41,842 nt of DNA from Planctomycetaceae bacterium (GCA_021732845.1 JAKFUF010000083.1:1-41842), one strand, 5' to 3'; shown: positions 7,714 to 18,295, numbered from the stretch's first letter. The notes: generated by a model from the letters alone, not told the origin. Made by a program: numbers and translations.

Positions 7714-9303
7714 ATGCGGTCCGTCACGCTCGCCCTGAATTGGGAAATGTTGCAAAACGACAAGTGGAAGCTGCTCGCTTTCGCCCTCGCGGCGAATTTT
7801 TTCCCGGTGCTGCTGCTCAGCGCGCTGGCGCGCGATGGGTATGTGGATCCGCTCGACAGCAGCCAGATCCTCGTGCATGTGTTCCTGGTGCAGATCAACG
7901 TGTTTATCTTTGGGGCCGCGTTGATGTCCATGCTCACCCGGTCAACACGGCATCACGTGCTGCCCATTACCACGGCAAACCTCGTGACCTCCCGGCTGCT
8001 GCCAGCCATGGTGCTGATGGCCGCCGAGATGGCCCTCAGTACGGTCATGGTCAATGCCCTGTTTGGCCTGCACTGGCCCATTTGGGGGCCAGCGCTGTAT
8101 GCCGCAGTCTCGTTGGTCGTGATCGCCGCCGTCCTCTGGCAGACAGAAAAATCCACATGGCTGTTCCTCGCCCTGACCGGCGTCTCCATCCCGCTGGCGC
8201 TGTGGCATAGATCGCGGCATGGGTCCATTCTCGGTCCGCCAACGCACTATTGGGATCACCTGACGCTTGCCGAAGGACTGACGATGACCGTCGTGGGGGT
8301 GGTGGCGTTTTTCGCGGCCATTCAAGGTGTCGCCCGCAACCGCTGCGGCGACACCCTTCACTCGCTCGGAATCCTGGCGTGGCTCAACCGGCTCTTCGAC
8401 CCGCCACCCGCCATTGGAGCGCCATTCCCCTCTCCCGCCGCAGCCCAGTTTTGGTTCATCTGGAGGCAGAAGGGCTGGGCCATGCCCGCCTGCGTGATAT
8501 TTGGCGCGGTGTTCGGTTCGCTGATGTGGCTCATCACCAACCGGCAAGCCACGGACCTGCTGGAGGGAGTCGTGGCTGCCGGCGGCGTCTTGACCATCGT
8601 TGGGCTGCTCGGCGGCTTTGTCATCGGGAATTACTCTTCCAATGATGCCAGCTTTGAGATGGGAAGCTTTCTGGGCACCCGTCCCGTGACCACGAATGAG
8701 CTGTCCAAAACGCTGTTCAAAGTCCTGCTGTATAGCGTCTTCTCATCCTGGTGCATTTGGGCTGCCAGCCTGGCGGCTGTGTCGTTCATCATCTGGGCCA
8801 CGGGCATCGCGGTGCATCCAACGTGGGCGCCGGGCTTTTCCGTCTGGTGGTATGCGCCGGCCACCATTCTTGGCCCGTGGATCGTGGCCGGCCTGGGTGC
8901 GTCGCTGGGACTGACCGGCCGCAACGCGTTGATCACCGGCGTGATCTGCGGAGGTTTGGCGCTGCTCATCGGGGGGATGATCTCGGCAGGGATGGTGTTG
9001 AGCCACGAGGCTCAGGAGCAACTCATGCTCAGCCTGTGCGTGACTCTGGGAGTCGCCTTCGTGGCCGGAACCGCGCTCGCTTTGATCATCGCGCGACGGC
9101 GGTCACTTGTCGCCTCTTCAACCGTCTACGCGACAGCCCTCGTCTGGCTGCTGCTGTCGGCTCCGATCGTCGCGGTGGCCCTGATGAGAATCATCCCGAC
9201 ACTGCCGGTGCCCGTGTCTATCTTGGGCGTGGGCGTCGCGGCCCTGGCGGTCGCCCCTGTTTCGCTCATCCCGCTGGCAGTGGCTTGGAACCGGGTGCGA
9301 TGA
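7714..9303 (+). CDS. polytopic membrane protein, probable ABC exporter permease
   Basis: 529 residues from the ATG at 7714; the frame is open back to a TTG at 7639 but those 25 residues are not membrane-like. I count roughly twelve hydrophobic segments, starting with WKLLAFALAANFFPVLLLSA and ending with SILGVGVAALAVAPVSLIPL. There are no clear enzymatic motifs. Position behind a GntR regulator and an ABC ATPase suggests that it is the membrane partner of that ATPase, in the way large permease-like proteins accompany YtrB-type ATPases. That pairing is inferred from context, not from a recognised permease signature. Confidence 0.8.
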   Translation: MRSVTLALNWEMLQNDKWKLLAFALAANFFPVLLLSALARDGYVDPLDSSQILVHVFLVQINVFIFGAALMSMLTRSTRHHVLPITTANLVTSRLLPAMVLMAAEMALSTVMVNALFGLHWPIWGPALYAAVSLVVIAAVLWQTEKSTWLFLALTGVSIPLALWHRSRHGSILGPPTHYWDHLTLAEGLTMTVVGVVAFFAAIQGVARNRCGDTLHSLGILAWLNRLFDPPPAIGAPFPSPAAAQFWFIWRQKGWAMPACVIFGAVFGSLMWLITNRQATDLLEGVVAAGGVLTIVGLLGGFVIGNYSSNDASFEMGSFLGTRPVTTNELSKTLFKVLLYSVFSSWCIWAASLAAVSFIIWATGIAVHPTWAPGFSVWWYAPATILGPWIVAGLGASLGLTGRNALITGVICGGLALLIGGMISAGMVLSHEAQEQLMLSLCVTLGVAFVAGTALALIIARRRSLVASSTVYATALVWLLLSAPIVAVALMRIIPTLPVPVSILGVGVAALAVAPVSLIPLAVAWNRVR

Positions 9304-9359
9304 TCGCGGGTGCGAGTCCATCAAGTTGAGCCTGGCGAGAGGCGGCTTCAGTCAACACG

Positions 9360-10103
<744 letters not shown>

Positions 10104-10263
10104 GACAAGACTCCCAACTTCACGAATGTGAACGCAGAGAGTTTGATTATACGCGAGCGCGGCGCGCCTTTGGAGGGCGGACATCGGGGAGTGTGGGAGT
10201 GTCGCCTGTGCCGCCACGAATTCGTGCATCCGCTGCTGCGCGGCGGTCATCAGCGGTGACCAA

Positions 10264-10290
10264 CCCCCGCGTTCTTAGAGAACGCGGGGG
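10264..10290 (-). terminator. strong hairpin behind the isomerase gene
   Basis: A perfect 12-bp stem, CCCCCGCGTTCT (10264-10275) against AGAACGCGGGGG (10279-10290), with a 3-base loop. It lies 17 bases beyond the stop of the minus-strand isomerase gene. There is no T-tract on either strand, so it is either a non-canonical terminator or an RNA-stabilising hairpin. Confidence 0.5.
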
Positions 10291-10307
10291 CACCAGAGTC
10301 ATCGGGC

Positions 10308-11303
10308 TCAGTCAGCAAACGCCGCATCGAACGCCCGGTTGGACGGTTCGAAGTCGACGTTCTTGACGAACTGGCAGGCTTCGCGGGCGCCGGCTTCGCG
10401 GTCCATGCCCATGTCTTCCCATTCCACCGACAGAGGTCCGGTGTACTTGGCCTGGTTCAGGGCGCGGATGATCTCTTCGAACCGCACGCCGCCGCGGCCC
10501 ACGCTGCGGAAGTCCCAGCCACGGCGGGGGTCGCCGAAGGACAGGTGGCTCGCATTGATCCCCGTCCGGCCGTTGAGGGTCACGACCGCATCTTTCATGT
10601 GGACGTGGTAAATCCGCTCGGGGAAGGCGCGGATGAACTCGACCGGATCGACACCCTGCCACAGCAGGTGGCTCGGGTCGAAGTTGAACCCAAACTCTTC
10701 GCGTCCATCCAGAGCTTCCAGAGCCCGTTGCGAGGTGTAGATGTCGAACGCGATTTCGGTGGGATGCACTTCCAGGGCGAACTTCACGCCGCATTCCTGG
10801 AACACGTCCAGAATCGGATTCCAGCGTTCGGCCAGCAGCTCGAAACCGCCATCAATCATCGAGCGGGGCGTGGGTGGGAAGTCGTAAATCAGGTGCCAGA
10901 TGCTGGAGCCGGTGAAGCCGTTGACCACGCCGACGCCCAGTTTCTGGGCGGCACGGGCGGTGTTCTTCATCTCTTCAATGCATCGCTGGTTGACGCCGGC
11001 CGGATCGCCGTTGCCCCACACATATTCCGGCAGAATCGACTTGTGGCGGGCGTCGATCGTATCCAGCACGCCCTGGCCGACGAGGTGATTGGAGATGGCG
11101 AACAGCTTGAGGTCGTGCTTTTCCAGCAGGTCCCGCTTGCGGGTGCAGTAGGTGTCGTCGGACAGCGCCTTGGCGACTTCAAAGTGATCGCCCCAGCACG
11201 CCAGTTCGACGCCGTCGTAGCCGAAGGCCTTGGCCTTCTTGCAGAGTTCTTCCAACGGCAAATCGGCCCACTGGCCGGTGAACAACGTGACGGGACGCGC
11301 CAT
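10308..11303 (-). CDS. sugar phosphate isomerase/epimerase (TIM barrel)
   Basis: 331 residues from the ATG at 11301-11303, preceded by AAAGG. This is a xylose-isomerase-like TIM barrel (AP endonuclease 2 / IolE-IolH family). Likely metal-binding positions are visible as the Glu of FALEVHPTE, the Asp and His of [12 protein letters not shown], the His residues of YHVHMKDA and the Glu of [13 protein letters not shown]. These are the four-ligand set expected for a divalent-metal-dependent isomerase or epimerase. The reaction is probably aldose-ketose or epimer interconversion in the cytoplasm; the specific sugar is not evident. No sugar-catabolic neighbours narrow it. A longer in-frame extension to 11615 is low-quality sequence and is rejected as coding. 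Confidence 0.93.
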   Translation of the reverse strand: MARPVTLFTGQWADLPLEELCKKAKAFGYDGVELACWGDHFEVAKALSDDTYCTRKRDLLEKHDLKLFAISNHLVGQGVLDTIDARHKSILPEYVWGNGDPAGVNQRCIEEMKNTARAAQKLGVGVVNGFTGSSIWHLIYDFPPTPRSMIDGGFELLAERWNPILDVFQECGVKFALEVHPTEIAFDIYTSQRALEALDGREEFGFNFDPSHLLWQGVDPVEFIRAFPERIYHVHMKDAVVTLNGRTGINASHLSFGDPRRGWDFRSVGRGGVRFEEIIRALNQAKYTGPLSVEWEDMGMDREAGAREACQFVKNVDFEPSNRAFDAAFAD

Positions 11304-11593
11304 CGCAAACCTTTCGTATCTTCGGGCACCACGCGGGATCGCCCGCGGCACGAACTGCGCAGGCACGGAATGCCACCCACAGTAGCGCAGTCCCCCGGCA
11401 TTGTCAAAGCCGTGCGAGGCAGGATCTGATCTCCGCGCCAGCGTGCGAGCACGCAATCCGGGGCTTCCCCATTCGCCGCCAATTCGCGACGGAAGGTTTC
11501 CTCCTGCGGCCTGGTCTCTGCGCGGGAAGGGGCGCCACGGGTTTCCACGGATTGGCCAGCGTCCGGCCAGGTTTTGGGACGGAGCCGCGGAAA
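11304..11593. other. gap between two minus-strand genes
   Basis: No gene, promoter or strong hairpin is evident in these 290 bases apart from the AAAGG ribosome binding site of the isomerase gene. Both flanking genes read leftwards, so the isomerase promoter should lie here. Confidence 0.4.
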
Positions 11594-14104
11594 TCAAAGC
11601 CCCTCGTAGACCCATTTCAGCGGATCTTCGTCCTTCTTCTTCTCCTTCGTCGTCGCCTTTTCCGAAGGCTCAACGGCGTACCGTTTTGTCAGTTGGACCA
11701 ATCGTTCCCTGACCGGTTCCCGCAAGACGAGCGGCCAGAGTTCCGTGAGCGTCTGGAGCAGCACCTCGTTCGGTTCGGCTTGGGTGTTGGTGTGAAACGC
11801 CTGCAAAATCCGGCCAACCTCCGCCGCCTTCTCTCCGGGCGAAAGCATCCGGCCAAGCATGTTCAACTCATCCGGGGTGCATTCCCTCAGGCTGATGGCG
11901 AGATCCGAGGCACAGCGCGACAACAGAGTGTCGCCCTGTAACAGAACTTCAAGGTCTCGGCGGAAGTACTTGTCCTCAAGCCGCGTCTGCCCGCGGCGGC
12001 CAAGCTGGGGAATCGACTTGTCGTGTAGAAAATACCCAAGCAATGTCCCCGCGCAGAGGCAGCCGAGCGGTCCGGTGTGGTACGAAGCGAGGATCTCGTC
12101 GGTGTGCATCTGTGTGAAGCGGGTTTCCTGCATCATCAAGAACAGAAACTCTCGTGTGGCGATTCCCGGCCAGTCTGCGTCCGGATAAAGCTGAGAACTG
12201 ATGTTCTTTCCGATTTGGTACGCGAAGCCAACCGCGGACGGTTTGCTCAGGTCTGGCGGAATGTTGAAGCAGTCTTTCCGCTGACTCCGTTCGTGCTCTT
12301 GGAGTTGCTGTTGTTTCCAGACGGACAGAAGTCCGTCCAGTTGACCCAATGGCCGTCGCAACACCTTGAGAGCCAGCCGCAACTCATCCGCCGAAAGCGA
12401 CGGCTGCGGCAAGATCTGCAGTTGGATCAGATCTGGCGCCAGATATTCCACCAGGGACGCCACGGGGTGCCGTGCGTCGAAGACGTTCTTCAGGGTCGCG
12501 CACGACTTCTCGAATGATTGGACCTCGGCATCGAAGAGGCCAGGAGCGACCTGGATGAACACTCGTCCGTTTTCGTCGCCATATGAGCAGTCCAACGGCC
12601 GGCCAGTCCTTTCGTCAATGCGAAGGACGTCGTTTCCATTCTTGACTGTCAGAATGTCGTTCTCGAAGGTGTACTGCGCGTCTTTGAAATGGGCCCAGAC
12701 AAGGCCGGCCACGGGTGAGACGCTGAATCCCACGTCGATCGGAAAGGAAAGATCCGCCGTGGACTTGAATGGAACCGCAAAGCCGTAGCTCAACGATTCT
12801 TTATGGGACAGGTCGCAGCCGGTAATTGCCAGATTCGCGCCAATCCGAAAATCGGACAGCAGCAAACGCGTCCCTGGCGCGCTGCGTGTCTCCCAAAATT
12901 GGCCACGGGGGCGAGACGCCGCGACCAGACGATCCGGTTGAAGAACGCAAATCTGTTCCCAAGTGGAGGCCGCCTGATCTTCGCACCGCACGCGTGCATA
13001 AACGCCGCGCCCGGGCGAGAAGATGAATTCTCCATGTGCCGCCTCCATTGGAACTGGCATCGAAGGCAGGCCCAAACCGCGCAGCGATCCAGTGAACTTC
13101 AGATCGTCATGGCCGTCTTTCCAGACGTTGAGCCACTCGCCAAACTTCAGGCAGGCCTGTTCTTCGCGTGAGAGCGATCCGCCAATTTTTGGTCCGCCAA
13201 TCACTTCCCGGACGGCGATCGTCAGCGTGAATGGGTTGGCTCGGATTCGTCCAGGCCGCAGCGTGATTTCACGGTGCAGGAAATGCCGGCTGTCGTCCAG
13301 TTTTTTGAGCATGGCCTGCGCGAGCTTCGGCTCCAGGATGGCCCCGTCGCGAAGGCCCACAAAGTCCAGGAGTTCGTCGCGAGACATCTGACTGAGTCCC
13401 AAGACTTCGATCCGCTCCAACAGCGGTTTTTCTCTCACGGATACGACGTCGACTTTCAAAATGGCTTCAGCAGTGTCTCCCGGAACGACGTCAACGTGAA
13501 ACAGGGGCAGGATCCATCCCTGGTCCATCAGCCCCTGCCTGACAGTGCCTGTGTAGTAGTGATTCACCACTGGGCCGAATTCTGCATCGCCTTTGGTTTG
13601 CCAGGGAATCGACTGATCTTCCGGGATGATCGTGATTGCGCCCTTGTCAGGCTTCAGGGCGATCCGTGGCAGGTCTGGTGACTTGGGTGGGTGGAGAATC
13701 CAAGCCCGCAGGGCTTCGACGTCAACTTCAGGCGGAGCGCTGATCTGGATTGCCCCCCATTTGAATCTGGGGCCTTCTTCAATCCGGACCACAAGCTTGT
13801 CGTCCACCAGTTGCGTGTCGACTTTGACCCGCCCGAACCCCTTTTCGTAGTAGGCCGTGGTCAGCCGCCGCGTGATCACTGCCGGGAGCACGCTGAACAA
13901 AGCCCGGGGATGGGTGGCAACCGTGATTTCAAAATCACGGGCGAGGCCCTCGCGAATCGCCTCGGGGGAGAAAGCAACTGCTCCTTCGATCACAATCTTC
14001 GAAACATCGCCCAGTTCACGCACCAGCAGGCGTGGAGGCGATTCGGCAGCCAGCGGCAAGGCCCCCGCTGCAATGAACCATGTCGCCAGCCAGAACGCAC
14101 GCAT
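11594..14104 (-). CDS. secreted POTRA-repeat protein
   Basis: 836 residues from the ATG at 14102-14104, chosen because it opens a clean Sec signal peptide ([20 protein letters not shown]). Two POTRA/surface-antigen variable-number-repeat-like domains are visible. One is near residues 36-125 ([19 protein letters not shown] with [17 protein letters not shown]). The other is near 250-325 ([20 protein letters not shown] with the closing [10 protein letters not shown]). POTRA domains bind unfolded outer-membrane proteins in BamA/TamA-type proteins. The C-terminal 500 residues lack an obvious BamA beta-barrel or terminal aromatic signature and end in a charged, lysine-rich tail ([20 protein letters not shown]). 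It could be a periplasmic POTRA protein or a very divergent barrel. Function is unknown. Confidence 0.78.
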   Translation of the reverse strand: MRAFWLATWFIAAGALPLAAESPPRLLVRELGDVSKIVIEGAVAFSPEAIREGLARDFEITVATHPRALFSVLPAVITRRLTTAYYEKGFGRVKVDTQLVDDKLVVRIEEGPRFKWGAIQISAPPEVDVEALRAWILHPPKSPDLPRIALKPDKGAITIIPEDQSIPWQTKGDAEFGPVVNHYYTGTVRQGLMDQGWILPLFHVDVVPGDTAEAILKVDVVSVREKPLLERIEVLGLSQMSRDELLDFVGLRDGAILEPKLAQAMLKKLDDSRHFLHREITLRPGRIRANPFTLTIAVREVIGGPKIGGSLSREEQACLKFGEWLNVWKDGHDDLKFTGSLRGLGLPSMPVPMEAAHGEFIFSPGRGVYARVRCEDQAASTWEQICVLQPDRLVAASRPRGQFWETRSAPGTRLLLSDFRIGANLAITGCDLSHKESLSYGFAVPFKSTADLSFPIDVGFSVSPVAGLVWAHFKDAQYTFENDILTVKNGNDVLRIDERTGRPLDCSYGDENGRVFIQVAPGLFDAEVQSFEKSCATLKNVFDARHPVASLVEYLAPDLIQLQILPQPSLSADELRLALKVLRRPLGQLDGLLSVWKQQQLQEHERSQRKDCFNIPPDLSKPSAVGFAYQIGKNISSQLYPDADWPGIATREFLFLMMQETRFTQMHTDEILASYHTGPLGCLCAGTLLGYFLHDKSIPQLGRRGQTRLEDKYFRRDLEVLLQGDTLLSRCASDLAISLRECTPDELNMLGRMLSPGEKAAEVGRILQAFHTNTQAEPNEVLLQTLTELWPLVLREPVRERLVQLTKRYAVEPSEKATTKEKKKDEDPLKWVYEGL

Positions 14105-14415
14105 GGAAAGGCCCTCAGCCAGGTGCTGGTCACAAAAGGCCAGCTTATCGAGAAATTTGGCAAACGGGTCAAGAGATCGTCGGGAACGAGCCATCACGCG
14201 CTTTTGGGGAGGCGAACCGGGTTGCGTTGAGTTCCGACGTACCGCACAATGCGAACTGATTTTAATTGCATGATTCCGAGACAACTGTCGTGGATCCGCC
14301 CGCTGACGCTTTGGCTGGATCCACGGTCAGTGTCCTGGAATCATGCGGGATCCGCAGCGCCACACGGCGTTCTGAATCCCGGCCGCCAATTCTCTCTGGT
14401 TCCAGCGCCGATCCC
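14105..14415. promoter_or_regulatory. divergent intergenic region with inverted repeat
   Basis: This 311-base region separates the minus-strand POTRA gene from the plus-strand DUF485/symporter pair. It holds one clear inverted repeat, CGTGGATCC (14289-14297) against GGATCCACG (14317-14325), with flanking ACTG/CAGT also matching. Its position before the transporter pair suggests an operator or attenuator-like hairpin, but no promoter hexamers stand out. Confidence 0.4.
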
Positions 14416-14682
14416 ATGCTGCACGAACATCAAAACCTGGTTGACGAACAGGACACTCCGGCAGAAGCGGCGCGGCGGTCACGCTACGGCCTGTGGCTCT
14501 TCGCCTTGTACCTGCTCCTGTACGCTGGGTTCATGGGGCTGACGGCGTTTGCGCCGGGCGTCGTCGCGCAGACTCCGTTTGCCGGTGTTAACATCGCCGT
14601 GCTGTACGGGCTGGTGCTGATCGGCATGGCCCTGCTCTTGGCGCTGGTGTATGCCTGGCTGTGCCGGCCCCGGCAGGTCTGA
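14416..14682 (+). CDS. DUF485 membrane protein
   Basis: 88 residues from the ATG at 14416; a longer frame from 14266 starts with unlikely sequence. Two membrane helices are present (GLWLFALYLLLYAGFMGLTA and NIAVLYGLVLIGMALLLALV). The sequence between them, FAPGVVAQTPFAGVNIAVLY, fits the DUF485 pattern. These small proteins are almost always encoded directly ahead of an SSS-family symporter such as ActP, as is the case here (58-base gap). A supporting role in the transporter is likely but not defined. Confidence 0.87.
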   Translation: MLHEHQNLVDEQDTPAEAARRSRYGLWLFALYLLLYAGFMGLTAFAPGVVAQTPFAGVNIAVLYGLVLIGMALLLALVYAWLCRPRQV

Positions 14683-14740
14683 GCCACGGGCAGCGAACAC
14701 TTCTTCAGATCCCCACCATCCGTCATCCACGAGCGCGTAC

Positions 14741-16708
14741 ATGTCGCTGACGATCCCCATTTTCCTGCTCTTCGTGTTGTTTACACTCGGTTTGAGCTTT
14801 TATCTCGGAAACCGGGCCAAGTCCGCGGCGGGATACTTTGCGGCGGGCGGACAGATCCACTGGTTCGTGAACGGCATCGCCTTCGCGGGCGACTACCTCT
14901 CGGCCGCCTCGTTCCTGGGCATCTGCGGCCTGATTGCGTTCTACGGCTACGATGGATTTCTGTACTCCATCGGGTATCTGGCCGGCTGGGTCGTGGCTCT
15001 GTTTGTCATCGCCGAACCGCTCAAGCGGATGGGCAAATACACCTTCGCCGACGCCCTCGACAGCCGGTTTCAGTCGCGGGGGATCAAGCTCTCCGTGGCG
15101 ATCAGCACGCTGGTGGTCAGCGTGTTTTACCTCATCCCGCAAATGGTGGGAGCGGGGACGCTGATCAAGCCACTGCTGGGGTATCCGCATTATGTCGGCG
15201 TGATCATGGTCGGGACGGTGGTGATCCTGATTGTCGCCACGGCGGGCATGGTCAGCACGACCTACGTGCAGTTCATGAAGGGCTCGCTGCTGGTGCTGTT
15301 CAGCACGATTCTGGTGGGGATGATTTTGTTCCGGGGACTGGAAGTGAAAAAGCCTCGCGGCGAGGCGGGGGAGAGCGTTTACAACCTGTTCAAAATCAAG
15401 CTCCCCCAGAAATTCGATATTCACTCGGAGAAACCGATAGAAACGCTGGAAGAATGGTTTGAACAGGGAATGAAACATGACATCCTCCCGGCTGAGGGTG
15501 CCTGGAAAGGCAAGCCGTACCTGCGAACGAAGGATCGCGAAACAGGAAAGGTCGATATTTACCGCGTGGTCAAAGATGGCTCAGTGACCAAAGCGTGGGA
15601 ATTAGCCAATACGCAGACCGCAATTGAGTTGAAATCGGGTGAAAAGAAGGTCGAATTGACCCATCGCCCGCTGACGCTCAAGCACGAATTTCTGCCCGTC
15701 GGCCACCTGTTGACCCTTGGATCCGGAGCGACACGCACCGGACCGGTTGGTCCGCTGAAGTACCTCGAAGAGCTGGGCAAAGGCACAATCCTCGTGTGGG
15801 GCTCAGAACTGATCGTCGACGGCAACACCAAGTACACCATCTACTACCCCACCGTCAAAAGCGGCGCTGACATGCTGCTGCCCGGCAATTACTTCAAGGT
15901 GCGCACCGGAAAATTCTTCGACAAGATCGACTTCCTGTCGCTGATGCTCGCGTTGTTCTGTGGCACAGCCTCGCTGCCGCACATTCTGATCCGGTATTAC
16001 ACGGTCAAGGACCAGGCGGCCGCACGGCTTAGCACGATCGTGGGTATCGCCAGCATCGGCTTCTTCTACATCCTCACGCTGTACATCGGCCTGGGCGCCA
16101 TGATCAGCGGCGCGCTGGATGTCACCAACAGCAACATGGCCGCGCCGCTGCTGGCCAAGAGCTTCAGCGAATGGCTGTTCGCCTGCATCTCGGCCATCGC
16201 CTTCACCACCGTGCTGGGCACGGTCAGCGGCCTGATCGTTGCCGCCAGCGGGGCCATCGTGCATGACCTGCTGAGTGGTGTCTGCGCGATTCAGATGACC
16301 GACCACATCAAGATTCGCGTGGCCAAAATGGCCTCAGTGATCGTGGGCATCATCGCCATCGTGCTGGGGATCCTCTTCGAAAAGATGAACGTGGCCGTGC
16401 TGGTTGGCTGGGCGTTCAGCATCGCCGCCTCGGCCAACCTGCCCGCCCTGATCATGCTGCTGTTCTGGAAAGGCACGACCAAACACGGAATTACCGCCGC
16501 CGTCACCTTCGGAATGCTCACCTCGCTGACGTGGGTGTTGCTGAGCGCGGATGCCTACAAGAATGTGTATGGCCTCAACCCGGCCAACGCCCTTGTTCCG
16601 TTCAGCCAGCCGGGCATCATCACGATCCCGCTGAGCTTCGCGGTGCTGGTGGTGGTGTCGCTGATGACGAAGAGCCGGTCCGTGCCCCAATCGATGCATC
16701 AAAATTGA
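14741..16708 (+). CDS. SSS-family (ActP-like) sodium:solute symporter with a large insert
   Basis: 655 residues from the ATG at 14741. Alignment from memory to acetate permease ActP is clear through AAGGQIHWFVNGIAFAGDYL, SAASFLGICGLIAFYGYDGF, YTFADALDSRF, LIPQMVGAGTLIKPLLG, then GTASLPHILIRYYTV and GILFEKMNVAVLVGWAFSIA. ActP is 549 residues. The extra length here is one hydrophilic stretch between the LEVKKPRGEAGE region (about 206) and KIDFLSLMLALFCGTASLPH (about 395), where ActP has only about 55 residues. A monocarboxylate such as acetate or pyruvate, driven by a cation gradient, is the likely substrate class. It is encoded just behind DUF485. The inserted domain is not one I recognise. 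Confidence 0.9.
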   Translation: MSLTIPIFLLFVLFTLGLSFYLGNRAKSAAGYFAAGGQIHWFVNGIAFAGDYLSAASFLGICGLIAFYGYDGFLYSIGYLAGWVVALFVIAEPLKRMGKYTFADALDSRFQSRGIKLSVAISTLVVSVFYLIPQMVGAGTLIKPLLGYPHYVGVIMVGTVVILIVATAGMVSTTYVQFMKGSLLVLFSTILVGMILFRGLEVKKPRGEAGESVYNLFKIKLPQKFDIHSEKPIETLEEWFEQGMKHDILPAEGAWKGKPYLRTKDRETGKVDIYRVVKDGSVTKAWELANTQTAIELKSGEKKVELTHRPLTLKHEFLPVGHLLTLGSGATRTGPVGPLKYLEELGKGTILVWGSELIVDGNTKYTIYYPTVKSGADMLLPGNYFKVRTGKFFDKIDFLSLMLALFCGTASLPHILIRYYTVKDQAAARLSTIVGIASIGFFYILTLYIGLGAMISGALDVTNSNMAAPLLAKSFSEWLFACISAIAFTTVLGTVSGLIVAASGAIVHDLLSGVCAIQMTDHIKIRVAKMASVIVGIIAIVLGILFEKMNVAVLVGWAFSIAASANLPALIMLLFWKGTTKHGITAAVTFGMLTSLTWVLLSADAYKNVYGLNPANALVPFSQPGIITIPLSFAVLVVVSLMTKSRSVPQSMHQN

Positions 16709-16740
16709 ATCCGCATGTCTCTCGTCGCAAAGCGCAGGCG

Positions 16741-17169
16741 ATGATGGCAACCAAGCACGTCTGTCGCATGTGTGGCTCAAAGACACTCGCGGATGCCAGC
16801 GAATGTCCCAAGTGTGGCGAAACACTGCCAAACGCCCCCGCCACGGATGAGCCATCCATCCCGCTGCCACATTCCGGTCCAGGGATTGCTTAATTTTCGT
16901 TCGGCATCTTTGCGTGGACCGCATTGGGCTGCGTCGTCGGATTGACTCTCCAGATAGGTCCACCCTCGCCCGCAGAAGGTGTGTTTTACTCCTTCACGAA
17001 TTTTGTATTCTGGACCGGGATGGCGTCGTTGCTTGCCGGTGGGGTGTTCGGCATCATTGGGCTGTTGCTCCCCAACCGCAACACGAGCTTCGCCTACTTG
17101 GGAATGGCCCTCTTCCTGACTCCGTGCGCAGTGTGCTTGGGAATGGTCTTGCTATTGCTGTCCGTCTAA
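16741..17169 (+). pseudogene. zinc-ribbon membrane protein split by an in-frame stop
   Basis: A 50-codon frame starts at the ATG 16741 and encodes a zinc ribbon (CRMCG and CPKCG, two CxxC pairs). It ends at TAA 16891-16893. The same frame continues without another stop to 17169, giving three hydrophobic helices: FSFGIFAWTALGCVVGLTLQ directly after the stop, FVFWTGMASLLAGGVFGIIG, and LFLTPCAVCLGMVLLLLSV. Zinc ribbon followed by membrane helices is a common small-protein layout. The most economical reading is therefore one 142-residue protein interrupted by a nonsense change or sequencing error. Alternatives are two genes, although the second part lacks a good start before its first helix, or stop readthrough. 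Confidence 0.72.
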
Positions 17170-17416
17170 ATTGAGGGGAAGTTCTCGGTCCAAACTGGCT
17201 GAATGATTTACTCCGTCTCGCGACATGACGATATCCAATAAATGCCGCGAGATTCAGATCATCCGTTTTCAGCGGACTGGTAAACGGCTGAGACGGGGCG
17301 TATTGGGTCCAGCCGGCAGTCAGGTCGCGGTGATCCAAAGACTCGACAGACCGGTTCTTGTTCAATGTGTATAATGAAACACTCGAAGTTCCATTGGACT
17401 CAACCGAAGCGCAACC
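17170..17416. promoter_or_regulatory. gap with a consensus -10 box ahead of the VOC fusion gene
   Basis: A perfect TATAAT lies at 17370-17375, 41 bases before the GTG start at 17417. No good -35 hexamer is found at 16-18 bases. A weak TCGACA (17343-17348) is too far away. Nothing else stands out in the 247 bases. Confidence 0.4.
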
Positions 17417-18139
17417 GTGAGCGAACCTTCCAACGCACCTGTCATTTCCCCCACGAAGACACGCTGGATGCGTGCGGTCTTGTGGGTCGCGGCGGTCTAC
17501 AATCTGGTGTGGGGCGCGGCGGTGGTGCTTTTTCCCAATGCCCCGTTCAGGTTGGCCGGGATGACGCCGACGACGTACCCCCAAATCTGGCAGTGCGTCG
17601 GGATGATTGTGGGCGTGTACGGCGTGGCTTACGCTCTGGCCGCCCGTGATCCGTTGCGGCACTGGCAGATCGTGTTGGTGGGGCTGCTGGGTAAGGTGCT
17701 TGGCCCGATCGGCTTTGTCTACTATGCCGCGCGGGGTGAACTGCCGTGGATCTCTGGTCTGACCTGCGTGTTCAATGACCTGATCTGGTGGGTGCCCTTC
17801 GGGTTGATTCTGTTGGCGGCCCGGCGGGAGATGCAGGCGGCCACGGTCGACCATATTGCCATCGTCGTCGAGGACATACCGGCAGCCATCGCCTGGTATC
17901 AGTCCCGCTTTCGCTGTCCAGTGGAATATCAGGACGACACTTGGGCGATGCTGCGTTTTCAGAATGTCCGGCTGGCGCTGGTTGTGCCACATCAGCACCC
18001 CGCGCACATCGGGTTTGTCATTCCCGACGCGGAAAAATACGGGACGCTGCGGCCGCATCGGGATGGCAGCCGTTCAATTTATCTGCCCGGCCCATCCGGC
18101 AATATGGTTGAGATTCTCGCACCTTACCTGCGTCAATGA
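17417..18139 (+). CDS. membrane domain fused to a glyoxalase/VOC domain
   Basis: 240 residues from the GTG at 17417. The first about 140 residues hold four hydrophobic helices (TRWMRAVLWVAAVYNLVWGA; IWQCVGMIVGVYGVAYALAA; WQIVLVGLLGKVLGPIGFVY; FNDLIWWVPFGLILLAARRE). The last about 95 residues form one vicinal-oxygen-chelate module: VDHIAIVVEDIPAAIAWYQS, a middle HIGFVIPDAEKY, and the closing SGNMVEILAPY. His of VDHI, His of AHIGF and Glu of VEIL sit where VOC metal ligands usually lie, but a full site normally needs two modules, so dimerisation or a non-catalytic role is possible. The TM part resembles planctomycete proteins usually found alone. The fusion is visible in one uninterrupted frame. 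Confidence 0.83.
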   Translation: MSEPSNAPVISPTKTRWMRAVLWVAAVYNLVWGAAVVLFPNAPFRLAGMTPTTYPQIWQCVGMIVGVYGVAYALAARDPLRHWQIVLVGLLGKVLGPIGFVYYAARGELPWISGLTCVFNDLIWWVPFGLILLAARREMQAATVDHIAIVVEDIPAAIAWYQSRFRCPVEYQDDTWAMLRFQNVRLALVVPHQHPAHIGFVIPDAEKYGTLRPHRDGSRSIYLPGPSGNMVEILAPYLRQ

Positions 18140-18295
18140 ACCGGAAGTCCATTCGCCCGGAGGTGTCCCAAAAGCCACCCCAACTTTCTCCGGTCTGGAC
18201 AAGTGTGGTAAAATCAAGAGCATGCAGGGCCTTGCACGAGCATGTGAGGCGTGCCGTTCCATGCGCAGTTTCCGCAGCCACGAACGGGGATTCGA

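Noticed and set aside
10545-11429. A 294-codon open frame on the plus strand.
   Set aside because: It is antisense to the TIM-barrel isomerase gene, which has metal-ligand motifs and a ribosome binding site.
11304-11615. N-terminal extension of the isomerase reading frame.
   Set aside because: The extension is Arg/Gly/Pro-rich without structure, and the ATG at 11303 has a proper ribosome binding site and starts the barrel.
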